From Saccharicrinis sp963665705 (GTDB lineage: Bacteria > Bacteroidota > Bacteroidia > Bacteroidales > Marinilabiliaceae), in NCBI GenBank assembly GCA_963665705.1, contig OY762448.1, positions 1,302,001 to 1,366,000 on the forward strand: a stretch of DNA of 64,000 nucleotides, written 5' to 3'. The translations under genes were made by a program, and so were the position numbers. Below are positions 16,462 to 24,033 of the stretch, in pieces. Below the pieces are notes generated by a model. The model saw only the letters and a program-made list of their open reading frames with translations. It did no database searches and was not told the DNA's origin. Numbering within the stretch: the stretch's first letter is position 1; each line of letters begins with the position of its first letter.

Positions 16462-16492
16462 CAAAAGTATAGTTTTTTTATAAATCTCCAAA
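16462..16492 (-). promoter_or_regulatory. Promoter of tRNA-Lys copy 1
   Basis: On the minus strand this reads TTTG (16492-16489), a 19-nt spacer, then TACTTTTG (16469-16462), an exact match to the Bacteroidota vegetative promoter TTTG-N19-TAnnTTTG. The following GCATCCGC...TTAACGAAAT leader is shared with the second promoter at 16804. Confidence 0.9.
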
Positions 16493-16541
16493 CTTTTTCT
16501 TGAAAAAATTTAAAAAATATCAAGGTGATAAAAACAAAAAA

Positions 16542-16568
16542 GGAGAACAATAATTGTTCTCCTTTTTT
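16542..16568. terminator. Terminator after tRNA-Lys copy 2
   Basis: GGAGAACAA-TAA-TTGTTCTCC with T-rich or A-rich flanks on both sides. On the minus strand it ends the transcript carrying tRNA-Lys copies 3 and 2. Nearly the same hairpin follows copy 1, showing that the gene and its terminator were duplicated as a unit. Confidence 0.85.
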
Positions 16569-16571
16569 CTG

Positions 16572-16644
16572 TGATTCAGCTGGGGTTCGAACCCAGGACC
16601 CCATCCTTAAAAGGGATGTGCTCTACCAGCTGAGCTACTGAATC
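16572..16644 (-). tRNA. tRNA-Lys (UUU), copy 2
   Basis: Identical in all 73 positions to copies 1 and 3, anticodon TTT. No promoter of its own is visible in the 49-bp gap to copy 3, so it is most likely made from the copy 3 promoter as a two-tRNA transcript and cut out by tRNA-processing enzymes. Confidence 0.95.
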
Positions 16645-16693
16645 GCCGGTTTTAAATTCGGTCTTCCCGAACTTATGTTTTTCAAAATTTGAG

Positions 16694-16766
16694 TGATTCA
16701 GCTGGGGTTCGAACCCAGGACCCCATCCTTAAAAGGGATGTGCTCTACCAGCTGAGCTACTGAATC
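16694..16766 (-). tRNA. tRNA-Lys (UUU), copy 3
   Basis: First gene of the minus-strand pair, 73 nt, identical to the other two copies, with a complete cloverleaf and no encoded CCA. The canonical promoter at 16804-16834 lies just upstream. Confidence 0.96.
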
Positions 16767-16803
16767 TCCTTAATGCGTTGTTGTTATTTCGTTAACGCGG
16801 ATG

Positions 16804-16834
16804 CAAAAGTAGAGGTTTTTTATAAAATACCAAA
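16804..16834 (-). promoter_or_regulatory. Promoter of tRNA-Lys copies 3 and 2
   Basis: The minus strand reads TTTG (16834-16831), a 19-nt spacer and TACTTTTG (16811-16804), exactly the Bacteroidota consensus. It is homologous to the promoter of copy 1, including the GCATCCGCGTTAACGAAAT leader. Confidence 0.9.
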
Positions 16835-16991
16835 CTTTCAATGCGAAAAAAAGTAAAAAAAATAAGGTGAATAGGGAGTTTGAAGTGTAAAATAACTAAA
16901 ACAGAGGAGGTTGTAAGGAAGAATTTTTTTTGAAAAAAATATGGTAACTTTAATGGAGTAGTTGAACTTTTTTAAATTAAAACTTAGAAAG

Positions 16992-18401
16992 ATGAACTGT
17001 GTCGATAGAGAACCTGTAGTTGCAGGATCATTTTATGATTCAAATCCTGATAATCTACAAAAGCAATTAAAAGAACTGTTTTTTGAGTTTAATCATACTG
17101 TAAAAAATATATCTGCCATCATTGTTCCTCATGCAGGATATGTTTATTCCGGAAAAATAGCAGCTAGTGCATATGCCATGATTGATCCCAAAGTAAAATA
17201 TGAAAACATATTTATCATTGGCTCAAGTCACCATATTTCCTTACATGGTGCATCCGTTTATAATTTAGGAGATTATAAAACACCATTGGGATTAGTACCT
17301 GTAAATATAAATTTAGCTAATGAAATAATTCATAAGAGTAAATATTTTGAATTTAACAGTGGCGCACATGCCGATGAACACACCATCGAGGTACAATTGC
17401 CCTTTTTACAATATCATTTTAAAATATTGAAACAAATTGTTCCCATTATTGTAGGAACGCATGATCATCATATAATTAATGAAATTGCAAGTGTTTTAAA
17501 ACCCTACTTTAATTCATCAAACCTGTTTGTTATAAGTACTGATTTATCACATTACCCAACAGATGAGAACGCCAGGTTAGTAGACGCCAGAACGGTAGAT
17601 GCAATTTGTACCAATGATTCACAAAAATTACTTCAAACATTAGAGGAAAATAAAGAGATGGCAGTTTCAAATCTGTATACAAGTTTGTGCGGATGGAGTT
17701 CTGTGTTAACTTTAATGAACTTGACAAAAGAGAACGAAAATATATCATATTTCAAAGTGCTATATGGTACATCCGGGGAGCATGTTTATCATGATGTATC
17801 AAGAGTAGTTGGATATCAATCAATAATTGTTAGGAGTGCTATGGTAGAAATAAGTAATATATCAGAAGAGAATAAGGCTTTATTATTGAAAGAAGCCAAA
17901 TCAGCTATTGTGGATTATATTGATAGTGATGAAGAATTAGAATCAAGTCCTACACCTGAGGATTTAAATGGTTTTAATAGTGCATTTGTTTCGGTTTATA
18001 TAGATGGCCATTTAAGAGGTTGTATTGGTCAGTTTGATGCCGAAGTTGATTTGATTTATTTAATTCGAAAAAATGCAATTTCTGCAGCGTTTGAAGATAA
18101 TAGGTTTTTACCTGTTGAAGTAGATGAGTTAGATGATTTGAATATTGAAATTTCATTATTAACACCTAAAAAGAAAATTAAAAGCATAGATGAGATAGAA
18201 TTGGGTAATCATGGTGTGTATATTAAGAAAGGTTGGAATAGAGGAACTTTTTTACCACAAGTTGCCAGAAAAACAGGTTGGAATATAGAAGATTTTATGG
18301 GGCATTTATCAAGAGATAAAGCTCATATAGGTTGGGATGGTTGGCGAGATGCTGATATTTATACTTTTGAAGCAATTATATTTTCTGATAAAGATTCTTG
18401 A
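16992..18401 (+). CDS. AmmeMemoRadiSam proteins B and A fused (MEMO1-AMMECR1)
   Basis: A 469-residue fusion. Residues 1 to about 270 form a MEMO domain, a relative of LigB-type class III extradiol dioxygenases, with the metal-site-like histidines in VPHAGYVYSG, GSSHH and DEHTIEVQLPFLQ, plus STDLSHY and the Cys in TSLCGWSS. Residues about 285-465 form an AMMECR1 domain with the signature LRGCIGQF. In most genomes these are separate genes that sit with a radical SAM enzyme, as here (19277). The biochemical role of the trio is unresolved. ATG at 16992 (AGAAAG upstream) is preferred to a TTG 30 bp earlier. It ends 1 bp before the phosphoesterase start. Confidence 0.9.
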   Translation: MNCVDREPVVAGSFYDSNPDNLQKQLKELFFEFNHTVKNISAIIVPHAGYVYSGKIAASAYAMIDPKVKYENIFIIGSSHHISLHGASVYNLGDYKTPLGLVPVNINLANEIIHKSKYFEFNSGAHADEHTIEVQLPFLQYHFKILKQIVPIIVGTHDHHIINEIASVLKPYFNSSNLFVISTDLSHYPTDENARLVDARTVDAICTNDSQKLLQTLEENKEMAVSNLYTSLCGWSSVLTLMNLTKENENISYFKVLYGTSGEHVYHDVSRVVGYQSIIVRSAMVEISNISEENKALLLKEAKSAIVDYIDSDEELESSPTPEDLNGFNSAFVSVYIDGHLRGCIGQFDAEVDLIYLIRKNAISAAFEDNRFLPVEVDELDDLNIEISLLTPKKKIKSIDEIELGNHGVYIKKGWNRGTFLPQVARKTGWNIEDFMGHLSRDKAHIGWDGWRDADIYTFEAIIFSDKDS

Positions 18402-18402
18402 T

Positions 18403-19296
18403 ATGGTACATAAAGTGAATCGTAGACATTTTATTAAGATAGGAACCCTATTTATTACGGGATTTACTTTATTACCGTCCTTTCGTTTTAGTGGTAAGAT
18501 AGTTAGGTTTGGTTGGGTAACAGATATTCATTATGCAGATGCCGATATAAAATGGGGCAGGTATTTTAGAGAAAGTGCGGATAAGTTAGAAGAGGCTATT
18601 GGCTTTTTTAATAGTCAGGATCTTGATTTTATAATTGAAACGGGAGACTTTAAAGATCAAACTACTCCTCCTGTAGAGGAAAATACACTGGAATATTTGC
18701 GTAAGATAGAAGGTGTATTTGCCAAATATAAAGGTGCCAGATATCATGTGTTGGGTAATCATGATATGGATTCATTATCAAAATCACAATTTTTAAGCGA
18801 AATAGAAAATACAGTAATTAGAAAAGATAAATCCTATTATTATTTCGATAAAAACAATATACGATTCATTGTACTTGATGCATGCTATACAAAAGAGGGT
18901 GAAGATTACGACCATCATAACTATAATTGGAAAGATACAAATATCCCTAATGATCAATTGGTGTGGTTAGATGAGGTGATTCACTTAAGTGTGTATCCAA
19001 TAGTTGTTTTTGTTCATCAATTGCTGGATGGTAGTGGTGATTTATACGTCAATAATTCAAGGGATGTTCGAAAGATTCTTGAGAAATCAGGCAAAGTAAT
19101 GGGCGTATTTCAAGGTCATAAGCATGAAGGAGATCTTAAGCAAATAAAAGGAATTTTATATTACACCTTAAAGGCAATGGTTGATGGTTCCGGAGCTCAA
19201 AATAGTAGCTATAGTATTGTGTCAATAGAACCTGACGGAACTATAAAAATTGAGGGTTATCGAAAAGCTGAAAGCTATGAACTCATTAAAGCATAA
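18403..19296 (+). CDS. Metallophosphoesterase with Tat-type signal
   Basis: A 297-residue calcineurin-like phosphoesterase. The metal-binding motifs are in order: DIHYADAD, GDFKDQ, GNHDM, then the VFVHQ and GHKHEGD histidines. The N-terminus NRRHFIKIGTLFITGF is a twin-arginine signal, so the folded metalloenzyme is probably exported to the periplasm. It sits between the fused MEMO-AMMECR1 gene (1-bp gap) and the radical SAM gene (20-bp overlap), a tight operon position that suggests a linked role; phosphoesterases are not a defined member of the AmmeMemoRadiSam set. Substrate unknown (phosphomonoester, phosphodiester or nucleotide). Confidence 0.86.
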   Translation: MVHKVNRRHFIKIGTLFITGFTLLPSFRFSGKIVRFGWVTDIHYADADIKWGRYFRESADKLEEAIGFFNSQDLDFIIETGDFKDQTTPPVEENTLEYLRKIEGVFAKYKGARYHVLGNHDMDSLSKSQFLSEIENTVIRKDKSYYYFDKNNIRFIVLDACYTKEGEDYDHHNYNWKDTNIPNDQLVWLDEVIHLSVYPIVVFVHQLLDGSGDLYVNNSRDVRKILEKSGKVMGVFQGHKHEGDLKQIKGILYYTLKAMVDGSGAQNSSYSIVSIEPDGTIKIEGYRKAESYELIKA

Positions 19297-20308
19297 TACA
19301 GAATATGTTGCAGAATATTGGAGCGATGTTAATGGAGATATACAGTGCATGTTATGTGCTCATGCTTGTCTTTTAAAGGATGGTGAAATAGGAATTTGCA
19401 GAACCAGGCAGCATATTCATAATAGATTAGTTTCAATTGTTTACGGATATCCATGTGTCATTCATATTGATCCTGTAGAAAAAAAACCATTGTATCACTT
19501 TCTTCCCGCATCTAATACTTTATCATTATCTACTACAGGGTGTAATTTAAGATGTTTAAATTGTCAAAATTATAGTATTTCGCAAAGGGATTTTGAATCC
19601 AATGAGTTTGATTTTGTATCACCAAACGAAATTGTTTTAAAGGCTAAGGATAATAATTGTAATTCAATATCTTACACCTATACCGATCCTATTGTGTATT
19701 ATGAATATGCAAGGGATATTGCTATAAAGGCACAAGATGAAGGGTTGAAAAATATTATTGTTTCTGCAGGCTATATTAATAAAAAACCATTACGTGAGTG
19801 GTGTAAATATTTAGATGCTGCAAATATTGATTTAAAAAGCTTTAATGAGGATAAATATCAGAAGATTAGTGGTATTCATTTAAAAACGGTTTTAGATACA
19901 TTGGTGATTTTAAAAGAAGAAGGTGTTTGGCTTGAAATAACTAATTTAATTATTCCTGAGTATACTGATGATTTAACAGAGATACGCAATATGTGCAGGT
20001 GGTTGGTTGAAAATGGATTTTCAGAAGTGCCTTTACATTTTAGTAAATTTTACGGAACTTATAAATTAAATCGATTACCGGAAACATCATTACGTCTATT
20101 GGAAGATGCTTATGAAATAGCAAAAGCAGCCGGATTAAAGTATGTTTATCTTGGTAATGTAAGAAATCATAAAACAGAGCATACTTATTGTCCTGAATGT
20201 AATAATTTATTAATTGAAAGAAAGGGGTATTACACAAATATACTGCATGTTAAGAATAGTAAATGTGAGTTTTGTGATTCGAAAATTTCAGGGATGTTTG
20301 ATTATTAA
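19277..20308 (+). CDS. AmmeMemoRadiSam system radical SAM enzyme
   Basis: A 343-residue radical SAM protein related to pyruvate formate-lyase activating enzymes. The iron-sulfur motif is GCNLRCLNCQN (CxxxCxxC). An N-terminal cysteine set (CMLCAHACLLKDGEIGICRTR) and a C-terminal zinc-ribbon-like pair (CPECNN...CEFC) are both typical of the AmmeMemoRadiSam subgroup. It uses S-adenosylmethionine to start radical chemistry on an unknown target. The ATG at 19277 overlaps the phosphoesterase end by 20 bp. The stop codon TAA (20306-20308) is partly formed by the first two bases of MITE copy 2; without the insertion it would be TAG at the same place, so the protein is unchanged. Confidence 0.9.
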   Translation: MNSLKHNTEYVAEYWSDVNGDIQCMLCAHACLLKDGEIGICRTRQHIHNRLVSIVYGYPCVIHIDPVEKKPLYHFLPASNTLSLSTTGCNLRCLNCQNYSISQRDFESNEFDFVSPNEIVLKAKDNNCNSISYTYTDPIVYYEYARDIAIKAQDEGLKNIIVSAGYINKKPLREWCKYLDAANIDLKSFNEDKYQKISGIHLKTVLDTLVILKEEGVWLEITNLIIPEYTDDLTEIRNMCRWLVENGFSEVPLHFSKFYGTYKLNRLPETSLRLLEDAYEIAKAAGLKYVYLGNVRNHKTEHTYCPECNNLLIERKGYYTNILHVKNSKCEFCDSKISGMFDY

Positions 20309-20561
20309 CCTGAGTTCGATATAAAATTATTGGCTCAGACCGCCTATAAATAATGAGTTTCAATGAATATTTGTGAAGTCATAGCGAGCTATGTCAAACA
20401 AATATGAAGCAGAAAATCGTTGTTTATGGATGGCTTTCTATTAAAATACTAATCTACTTCGTTAAATTCTTTTACCATAGCTCGCTATGCAAAAAGAATT
20501 TATCTTGTATATCAGCATTTTAATAAAATCTGAGCTCTTTAATTTTAATCGAACTCAGGTT
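20307..20561 (-). mobile_element. MITE copy 2 (255 bp, inverted relative to copy 1)
   Basis: It has the same 13-bp terminal repeats AACCTGAGTTCGA and complement, and ATT on both sides as target duplication. In reverse orientation it aligns with copy 1 along its whole length. The hairpins keep their shape with other bases: CATAGC-GA-GCTATG in ATATTTGT arms (20367-20405), and CATAGC-TC-GCTATG in AAATTCTTTT arms (20464-20501). It lies exactly on the stop codon of the radical SAM gene. Non-coding. Confidence 0.9.
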
Positions 20562-20613
20562 ATTAGTATAAAAAAATAAACATTTTGTGCTACATACTCT
20601 TTATATAAAAAAC

Positions 20614-20621
20614 TAACTTTG
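20614..20621 (+). promoter_or_regulatory. -7 element ahead of the FAD oxidoreductase
   Basis: TAACTTTG matches TAnnTTTG exactly, 28 bp before the start codon. The nearest TTTG upstream (20584) is 26 bp away, too far for a normal -33 box, so the promoter may be weak or regulated. Confidence 0.5.
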
Positions 20622-20649
20622 GTAGCATCCATTTTAAAATATTCAGATT

Positions 20650-21822
20650 ATGATAGTTAAGGATTTTGTTATTATTGGAGGAGGAATTGCAGGCCTTTCT
20701 GCAATTAAATCTATACGGGAAGAGGATTCTTCTAGTTCTGTTTTATGGATTACAGATGAGGATAGACTTCCTTATAAAAGAACTAAAATAAATAAGAGTA
20801 TTGTATCTGGTTTTGGGAAAGAAGATTTTGCCTTAATTGATCATGATTGGCTCGTAAATAATCATGTAGAATTATTATATGACAGGGTTGATCGTATTGA
20901 TTGCGGGTTGCATGAACTAACATTTAAGCACAGAGGGCATCTTCGATATAAAAAAATGATTATAGCTACAGGAAATACTCCCAATCAACTATTAGTAGAT
21001 GATTTGCCTGAAGAAAAAATATTTCATGTACATACAGCTCGTCAGGTTGAAAATATTATTCGATTTAGTAAAAAATCGGAGACGTATTTAGTTATTGGTG
21101 CCGGTGTTGAGGGAGTAGAAACAGCTGATCAGTTAAATAAGCTTGGAAAAAAGGTTGTTTTAATAGATAGAAATAGCACTGTTTTAAAGAGGTATTTAGA
21201 TGAAAAATATTCAGATCTATTAGTGGAATCCATTCAAAAATCAGGTATTGATTTTTATCCAAATATTTCAGAGTTGAATTTTTCAGAGGGTGAATCCGGA
21301 AAGTCTAAAATAACCATTGATGATAAAAAAATTGAATTTGATGCTTTAATATTAACGCTGGGATACACTCCTAATACAGCATTACCTTTGGAGGCTGACT
21401 TAAAATGTAATACAGGTGTTTTAGTAAATGAGTATTTGCAAACATCAGACCCTGATATATATGCAGCTGGAGATGTAGCAGAACATGTAACAGGAGAGAT
21501 TACCGGGTTGTGGCATGCTGCAGAAAAACAGGGCTATATAGCCGGTAAAAATGCTATGGGAAAACAGATTGTGTTTAAACTGGAACCATATAGAATGAAA
21601 ACTGAGGTGTTTAATGAATTTTACTTTTCGGTAAAACCACATGGTGATGAAAATGAAGTAGTGATAGAGGAAAAAGATGGAATTATACGAGATCTTTATC
21701 TAAAGGAAGGTAAGGTTTGTGCATTACTGATGAAAAATGATGGCAGCAGAGCCAAATTATATCAAAAAGCTGTTATGGAGCAATGGGATTTAGATAAGTT
21801 TAAACAAGAAATTCCACTGTAA
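20650..21822 (+). CDS. NAD(P)/FAD-dependent oxidoreductase (rubredoxin reductase-like)
   Basis: A 390-residue pyridine nucleotide-disulfide oxidoreductase-type flavoprotein. It has an N-terminal FAD-binding GGGIAGLSA, an NAD-binding VIGAGVEGVETADQL in the middle (residues about 153-170) and the second FAD contact IYAAGDVAEH near residue 275. No redox-active CxxxxC pair is present, so it resembles rubredoxin or ferredoxin reductases or NADH oxidase-like enzymes. The last 80 residues form the small C-terminal domain. It is followed by arginine deiminase beyond an inverted repeat. A role in passing electrons from NADH for oxygen or peroxide handling is plausible given SOD nearby. Confidence 0.85.
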   Translation: MIVKDFVIIGGGIAGLSAIKSIREEDSSSSVLWITDEDRLPYKRTKINKSIVSGFGKEDFALIDHDWLVNNHVELLYDRVDRIDCGLHELTFKHRGHLRYKKMIIATGNTPNQLLVDDLPEEKIFHVHTARQVENIIRFSKKSETYLVIGAGVEGVETADQLNKLGKKVVLIDRNSTVLKRYLDEKYSDLLVESIQKSGIDFYPNISELNFSEGESGKSKITIDDKKIEFDALILTLGYTPNTALPLEADLKCNTGVLVNEYLQTSDPDIYAAGDVAEHVTGEITGLWHAAEKQGYIAGKNAMGKQIVFKLEPYRMKTEVFNEFYFSVKPHGDENEVVIEEKDGIIRDLYLKEGKVCALLMKNDGSRAKLYQKAVMEQWDLDKFKQEIPL

Positions 21823-21840
21823 TTTATCAGGCTTTGTTTT

Positions 21841-21874
21841 AAAAGTATTGGTTATTTTCGCAATCAATACTTTT
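21841..21874. terminator. Inverted repeat between oxidoreductase and arginine deiminase
   Basis: AAAAGTATTG and CAATACTTTT form a perfect 10-bp stem around a 14-nt loop, ending 12 bp before the arginine deiminase start. It could be a terminator for the oxidoreductase or a regulatory hairpin in the deiminase leader. The loop includes TATTTTCG, a near match to a -7 element. Confidence 0.5.
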
Positions 21875-21886
21875 AAAGAAAATAAT

Positions 21887-23149
21887 ATGAGCAATATAGT
21901 TGAAACTTGTGTTTGTTCTGAAATAGGTGATATAGAAGCTGTCATTCTTCATACTCCGGGAAGTGAAGTGGAGAACATGACTCCAGGAAATGCGGAGCGT
22001 GCGTTATACAGTGATATCTTGAATCTTTCAGTAGCTGAGCAGGAGTATAAACAATTAAAACAGGTTCTGAATAAAATAACCAAAACCTTTGAGGTAAAAG
22101 ATTTACTAACAGAAATACTTGAAATTCCTGAAGTAAAGGAAACGTTGGTGGCTAAAATATGTAAATCAGAAAAAGTAAAACCTTTAAAATCTTCATTGTT
22201 AAAGTTAGAAGCTGGTATGCTTGCCAAACAGTTAATAGAAGGTGTTCCTTTAAATAAAAATACGCTTTCCGGATTTTTATCAGATGAAAGAAACGCTTTG
22301 CGACCTTTGCATAATTTCTTTTTTACAAGAGATGCTTCTATGTCTGTTTATGATCATGTTTTGATTGGGAAGATGGCCAATAATGTTAGAGAGCGTGAGT
22401 CTATCGTTATGGAAGCTATTTTTAATCATTCAACAAAAATCAAGAGTAAAACATTAAACCCTTTATCAAGTAAGCATCATAAAGATGAGATTACAGTTGA
22501 AGGAGGAGATGTATTGGTGGCGCGTGAAGATATTTTGGTGATTGGAACTGGTCTGAGAACAACTACTCAGGGAATTGATTATATCATTAAAAAGATTCAG
22601 AAAAATAAAGGAAAGCATAGTATTGTTGTTCAACAATTACCATCAAAACCAGAAAGTTTTATTCATTTGGATATGGTTTTTACACTTTTAGACAGAGATA
22701 AGTGTATGGTGTATGATCCAATTATTATGCAGCCTAATAAATATCAAACCATCCTTATTTCAATTGATAATGGTAAGGTTAAGAAGATAGAAAAGCAAAT
22801 TAATTTAGTGGAATGCCTAAGAGATTTAGGAATGCCTTTAGAACCTGTTTATTGCGGGGGTAAAAAAGATATCTGGATTCAGGAGAGAGAGCAATGGCAC
22901 AGTGGAGCTAACTTTTTTGCTGTTGGCCCTGGAAAAGTAATTGGTTATGCACGAAATGTTTATACATTGGAGGATATGAACAACAATGGTTTTGAAATTA
23001 TTAATGCTCAAAATGTTGTGGATGGAAAAGTGCAACTATCAGATTACGATAAATATGTTATTGCTATTAATGGTTCTGAATTAGCCAGAGGTGGAGGAGG
23101 AGCAAGATGTATGACTATGCCAATTAAAAGGAAAAAAGTTGATTGGTAA
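21887..23149 (+). CDS. arcA: Arginine deiminase
   Basis: A 420-residue guanidino-group hydrolase that converts L-arginine to citrulline and ammonia. Motifs are FTRDASM, VEGGDVLV, WHSGANFFAVGPGKVIGYARN and the nucleophile Cys408 in GGARCMTMPIKR, all expected for ADI. The neighbouring genes contain no arcB, arcC or arginine/ornithine antiporter, so the full ATP-yielding pathway is not encoded here. The start ATG at 21887 gives the usual beginning CSEIGDIEAVILHTPGSEVENMTP; an earlier in-frame start falls in the upstream inverted repeat. Possible roles are acid or energy stress. Confidence 0.93.
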   Translation: MSNIVETCVCSEIGDIEAVILHTPGSEVENMTPGNAERALYSDILNLSVAEQEYKQLKQVLNKITKTFEVKDLLTEILEIPEVKETLVAKICKSEKVKPLKSSLLKLEAGMLAKQLIEGVPLNKNTLSGFLSDERNALRPLHNFFFTRDASMSVYDHVLIGKMANNVRERESIVMEAIFNHSTKIKSKTLNPLSSKHHKDEITVEGGDVLVAREDILVIGTGLRTTTQGIDYIIKKIQKNKGKHSIVVQQLPSKPESFIHLDMVFTLLDRDKCMVYDPIIMQPNKYQTILISIDNGKVKKIEKQINLVECLRDLGMPLEPVYCGGKKDIWIQEREQWHSGANFFAVGPGKVIGYARNVYTLEDMNNNGFEIINAQNVVDGKVQLSDYDKYVIAINGSELARGGGGARCMTMPIKRKKVDW

Positions 23150-23184
23150 AAAAGTTGAATTTACTAAGCTATATAAACGATAAT

Positions 23185-23215
23185 GGGGCGACTATTATTA
23201 GAAAATAGTCACCCC
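23185..23215. terminator. Hairpin between convergent arginine deiminase and SOD genes
   Basis: GGGG-C-GACTATT pairs with AATAGTC-A-CCCC (one mismatch) between two convergent genes. There is no T run on either side, so it may block transcription only weakly. Confidence 0.5.
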
Positions 23216-23268
23216 ACATTACCCAGACAAAATAAACAAACTAACCCATTAAAACTTTTTAAAGAAAT

Positions 23269-23868
23269 CTACTTTAAAAGCTTATGCACTTCATCCCAAT
23301 TAACTACATTCCAAAATGCACTAATATAATCAGGACGTAAATTTTGATACTTTAAATAATATGCGTGCTCCCAAACATCAAGAGCAAGAACCGGAGTTCC
23401 TTTTACATCAGCAATATCCATAATCGGATTGTCTTGATTTGGTGTTGAAGTAATAACAAGACTATCGTCAGATTGTTTAACTAACCAAGCCCAACCAGAC
23501 CCAAATCTTGTGGCTGCAGCTTTTGAAAATTCATCTTTGAAAGCATCAAATGATCCAAAGTTTTTTTCAATAGCTTGAAGTACTTCACCTTCAGGGACGC
23601 CGCCTCCGTTTGGTGACATTACTTTCCAAAATAAATCGTGGTTGTAAAATCCTCCACCATTATTTCTAACAGCTACAGAGTGACCTGAAACACCTGAAAG
23701 AATATCTTCAATTGACTTTCCTTCTAATTCAGTTCCCTTAATTGCTGCGTTTAAATTGTTAGTGTAACCAGCATGGTGTTTACTATGGTGAATTTCCATA
23801 GTTCTGGCATCAATATGTGGTTCTAAAGCATCGTATGCGTAATTTAATTTTGGTAATTCAAATGACAT
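23269..23868 (-). CDS. Superoxide dismutase (Fe/Mn)
   Basis: A 199-residue SOD that dismutates superoxide to oxygen and hydrogen peroxide. Metal ligands are visible in MEIHHSKHHAGY (His27), NHDLFWKVM, and DVWEHAYYLKYQNLRPDYI with Asp and His. Length and the WNVVNW ending are typical of the cytosolic Fe/Mn family. Iron versus manganese preference is not certain; the Gly-rich GSGWAWLV region fits Fe or cambialistic types in Bacteroidota. It is transcribed as a single gene, convergent with arginine deiminase. Confidence 0.95.
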   Translation of the reverse strand: MSFELPKLNYAYDALEPHIDARTMEIHHSKHHAGYTNNLNAAIKGTELEGKSIEDILSGVSGHSVAVRNNGGGFYNHDLFWKVMSPNGGGVPEGEVLQAIEKNFGSFDAFKDEFSKAAATRFGSGWAWLVKQSDDSLVITSTPNQDNPIMDIADVKGTPVLALDVWEHAYYLKYQNLRPDYISAFWNVVNWDEVHKLLK

Positions 23869-23980
23869 AATTATAATAATTTAATGTTCTACTTAATTTT
23901 GTATTTCAAATAAAAGATAAATAAATCTTAATATCATTTTGTATTGAAATCAGAAGTAAAACATCGGTCTTAAGAAAATG

Positions 23981-24010
23981 TTTAGAGAAAGTTTAAATTT
24001 TTTATCTTCG
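23981..24010 (+). promoter_or_regulatory. Probable promoter of the second MATE gene
   Basis: TTTA (23981) and TATCTTCG (24003-24010) are separated by 18 bp, each one base off the Bacteroidota boxes TTTG and TAnnTTTG. The start codon lies 23 bp downstream. Confidence 0.5.
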
Positions 24011-24033
24011 CGGCTAAAATAATTTTTCTGGTT

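Noticed and set aside
20588..20613. TTTG at 20584 as the -33 box of the oxidoreductase promoter
   Set aside because: The spacer would be 26 bp, well outside the usual 19-21 bp of this promoter class.
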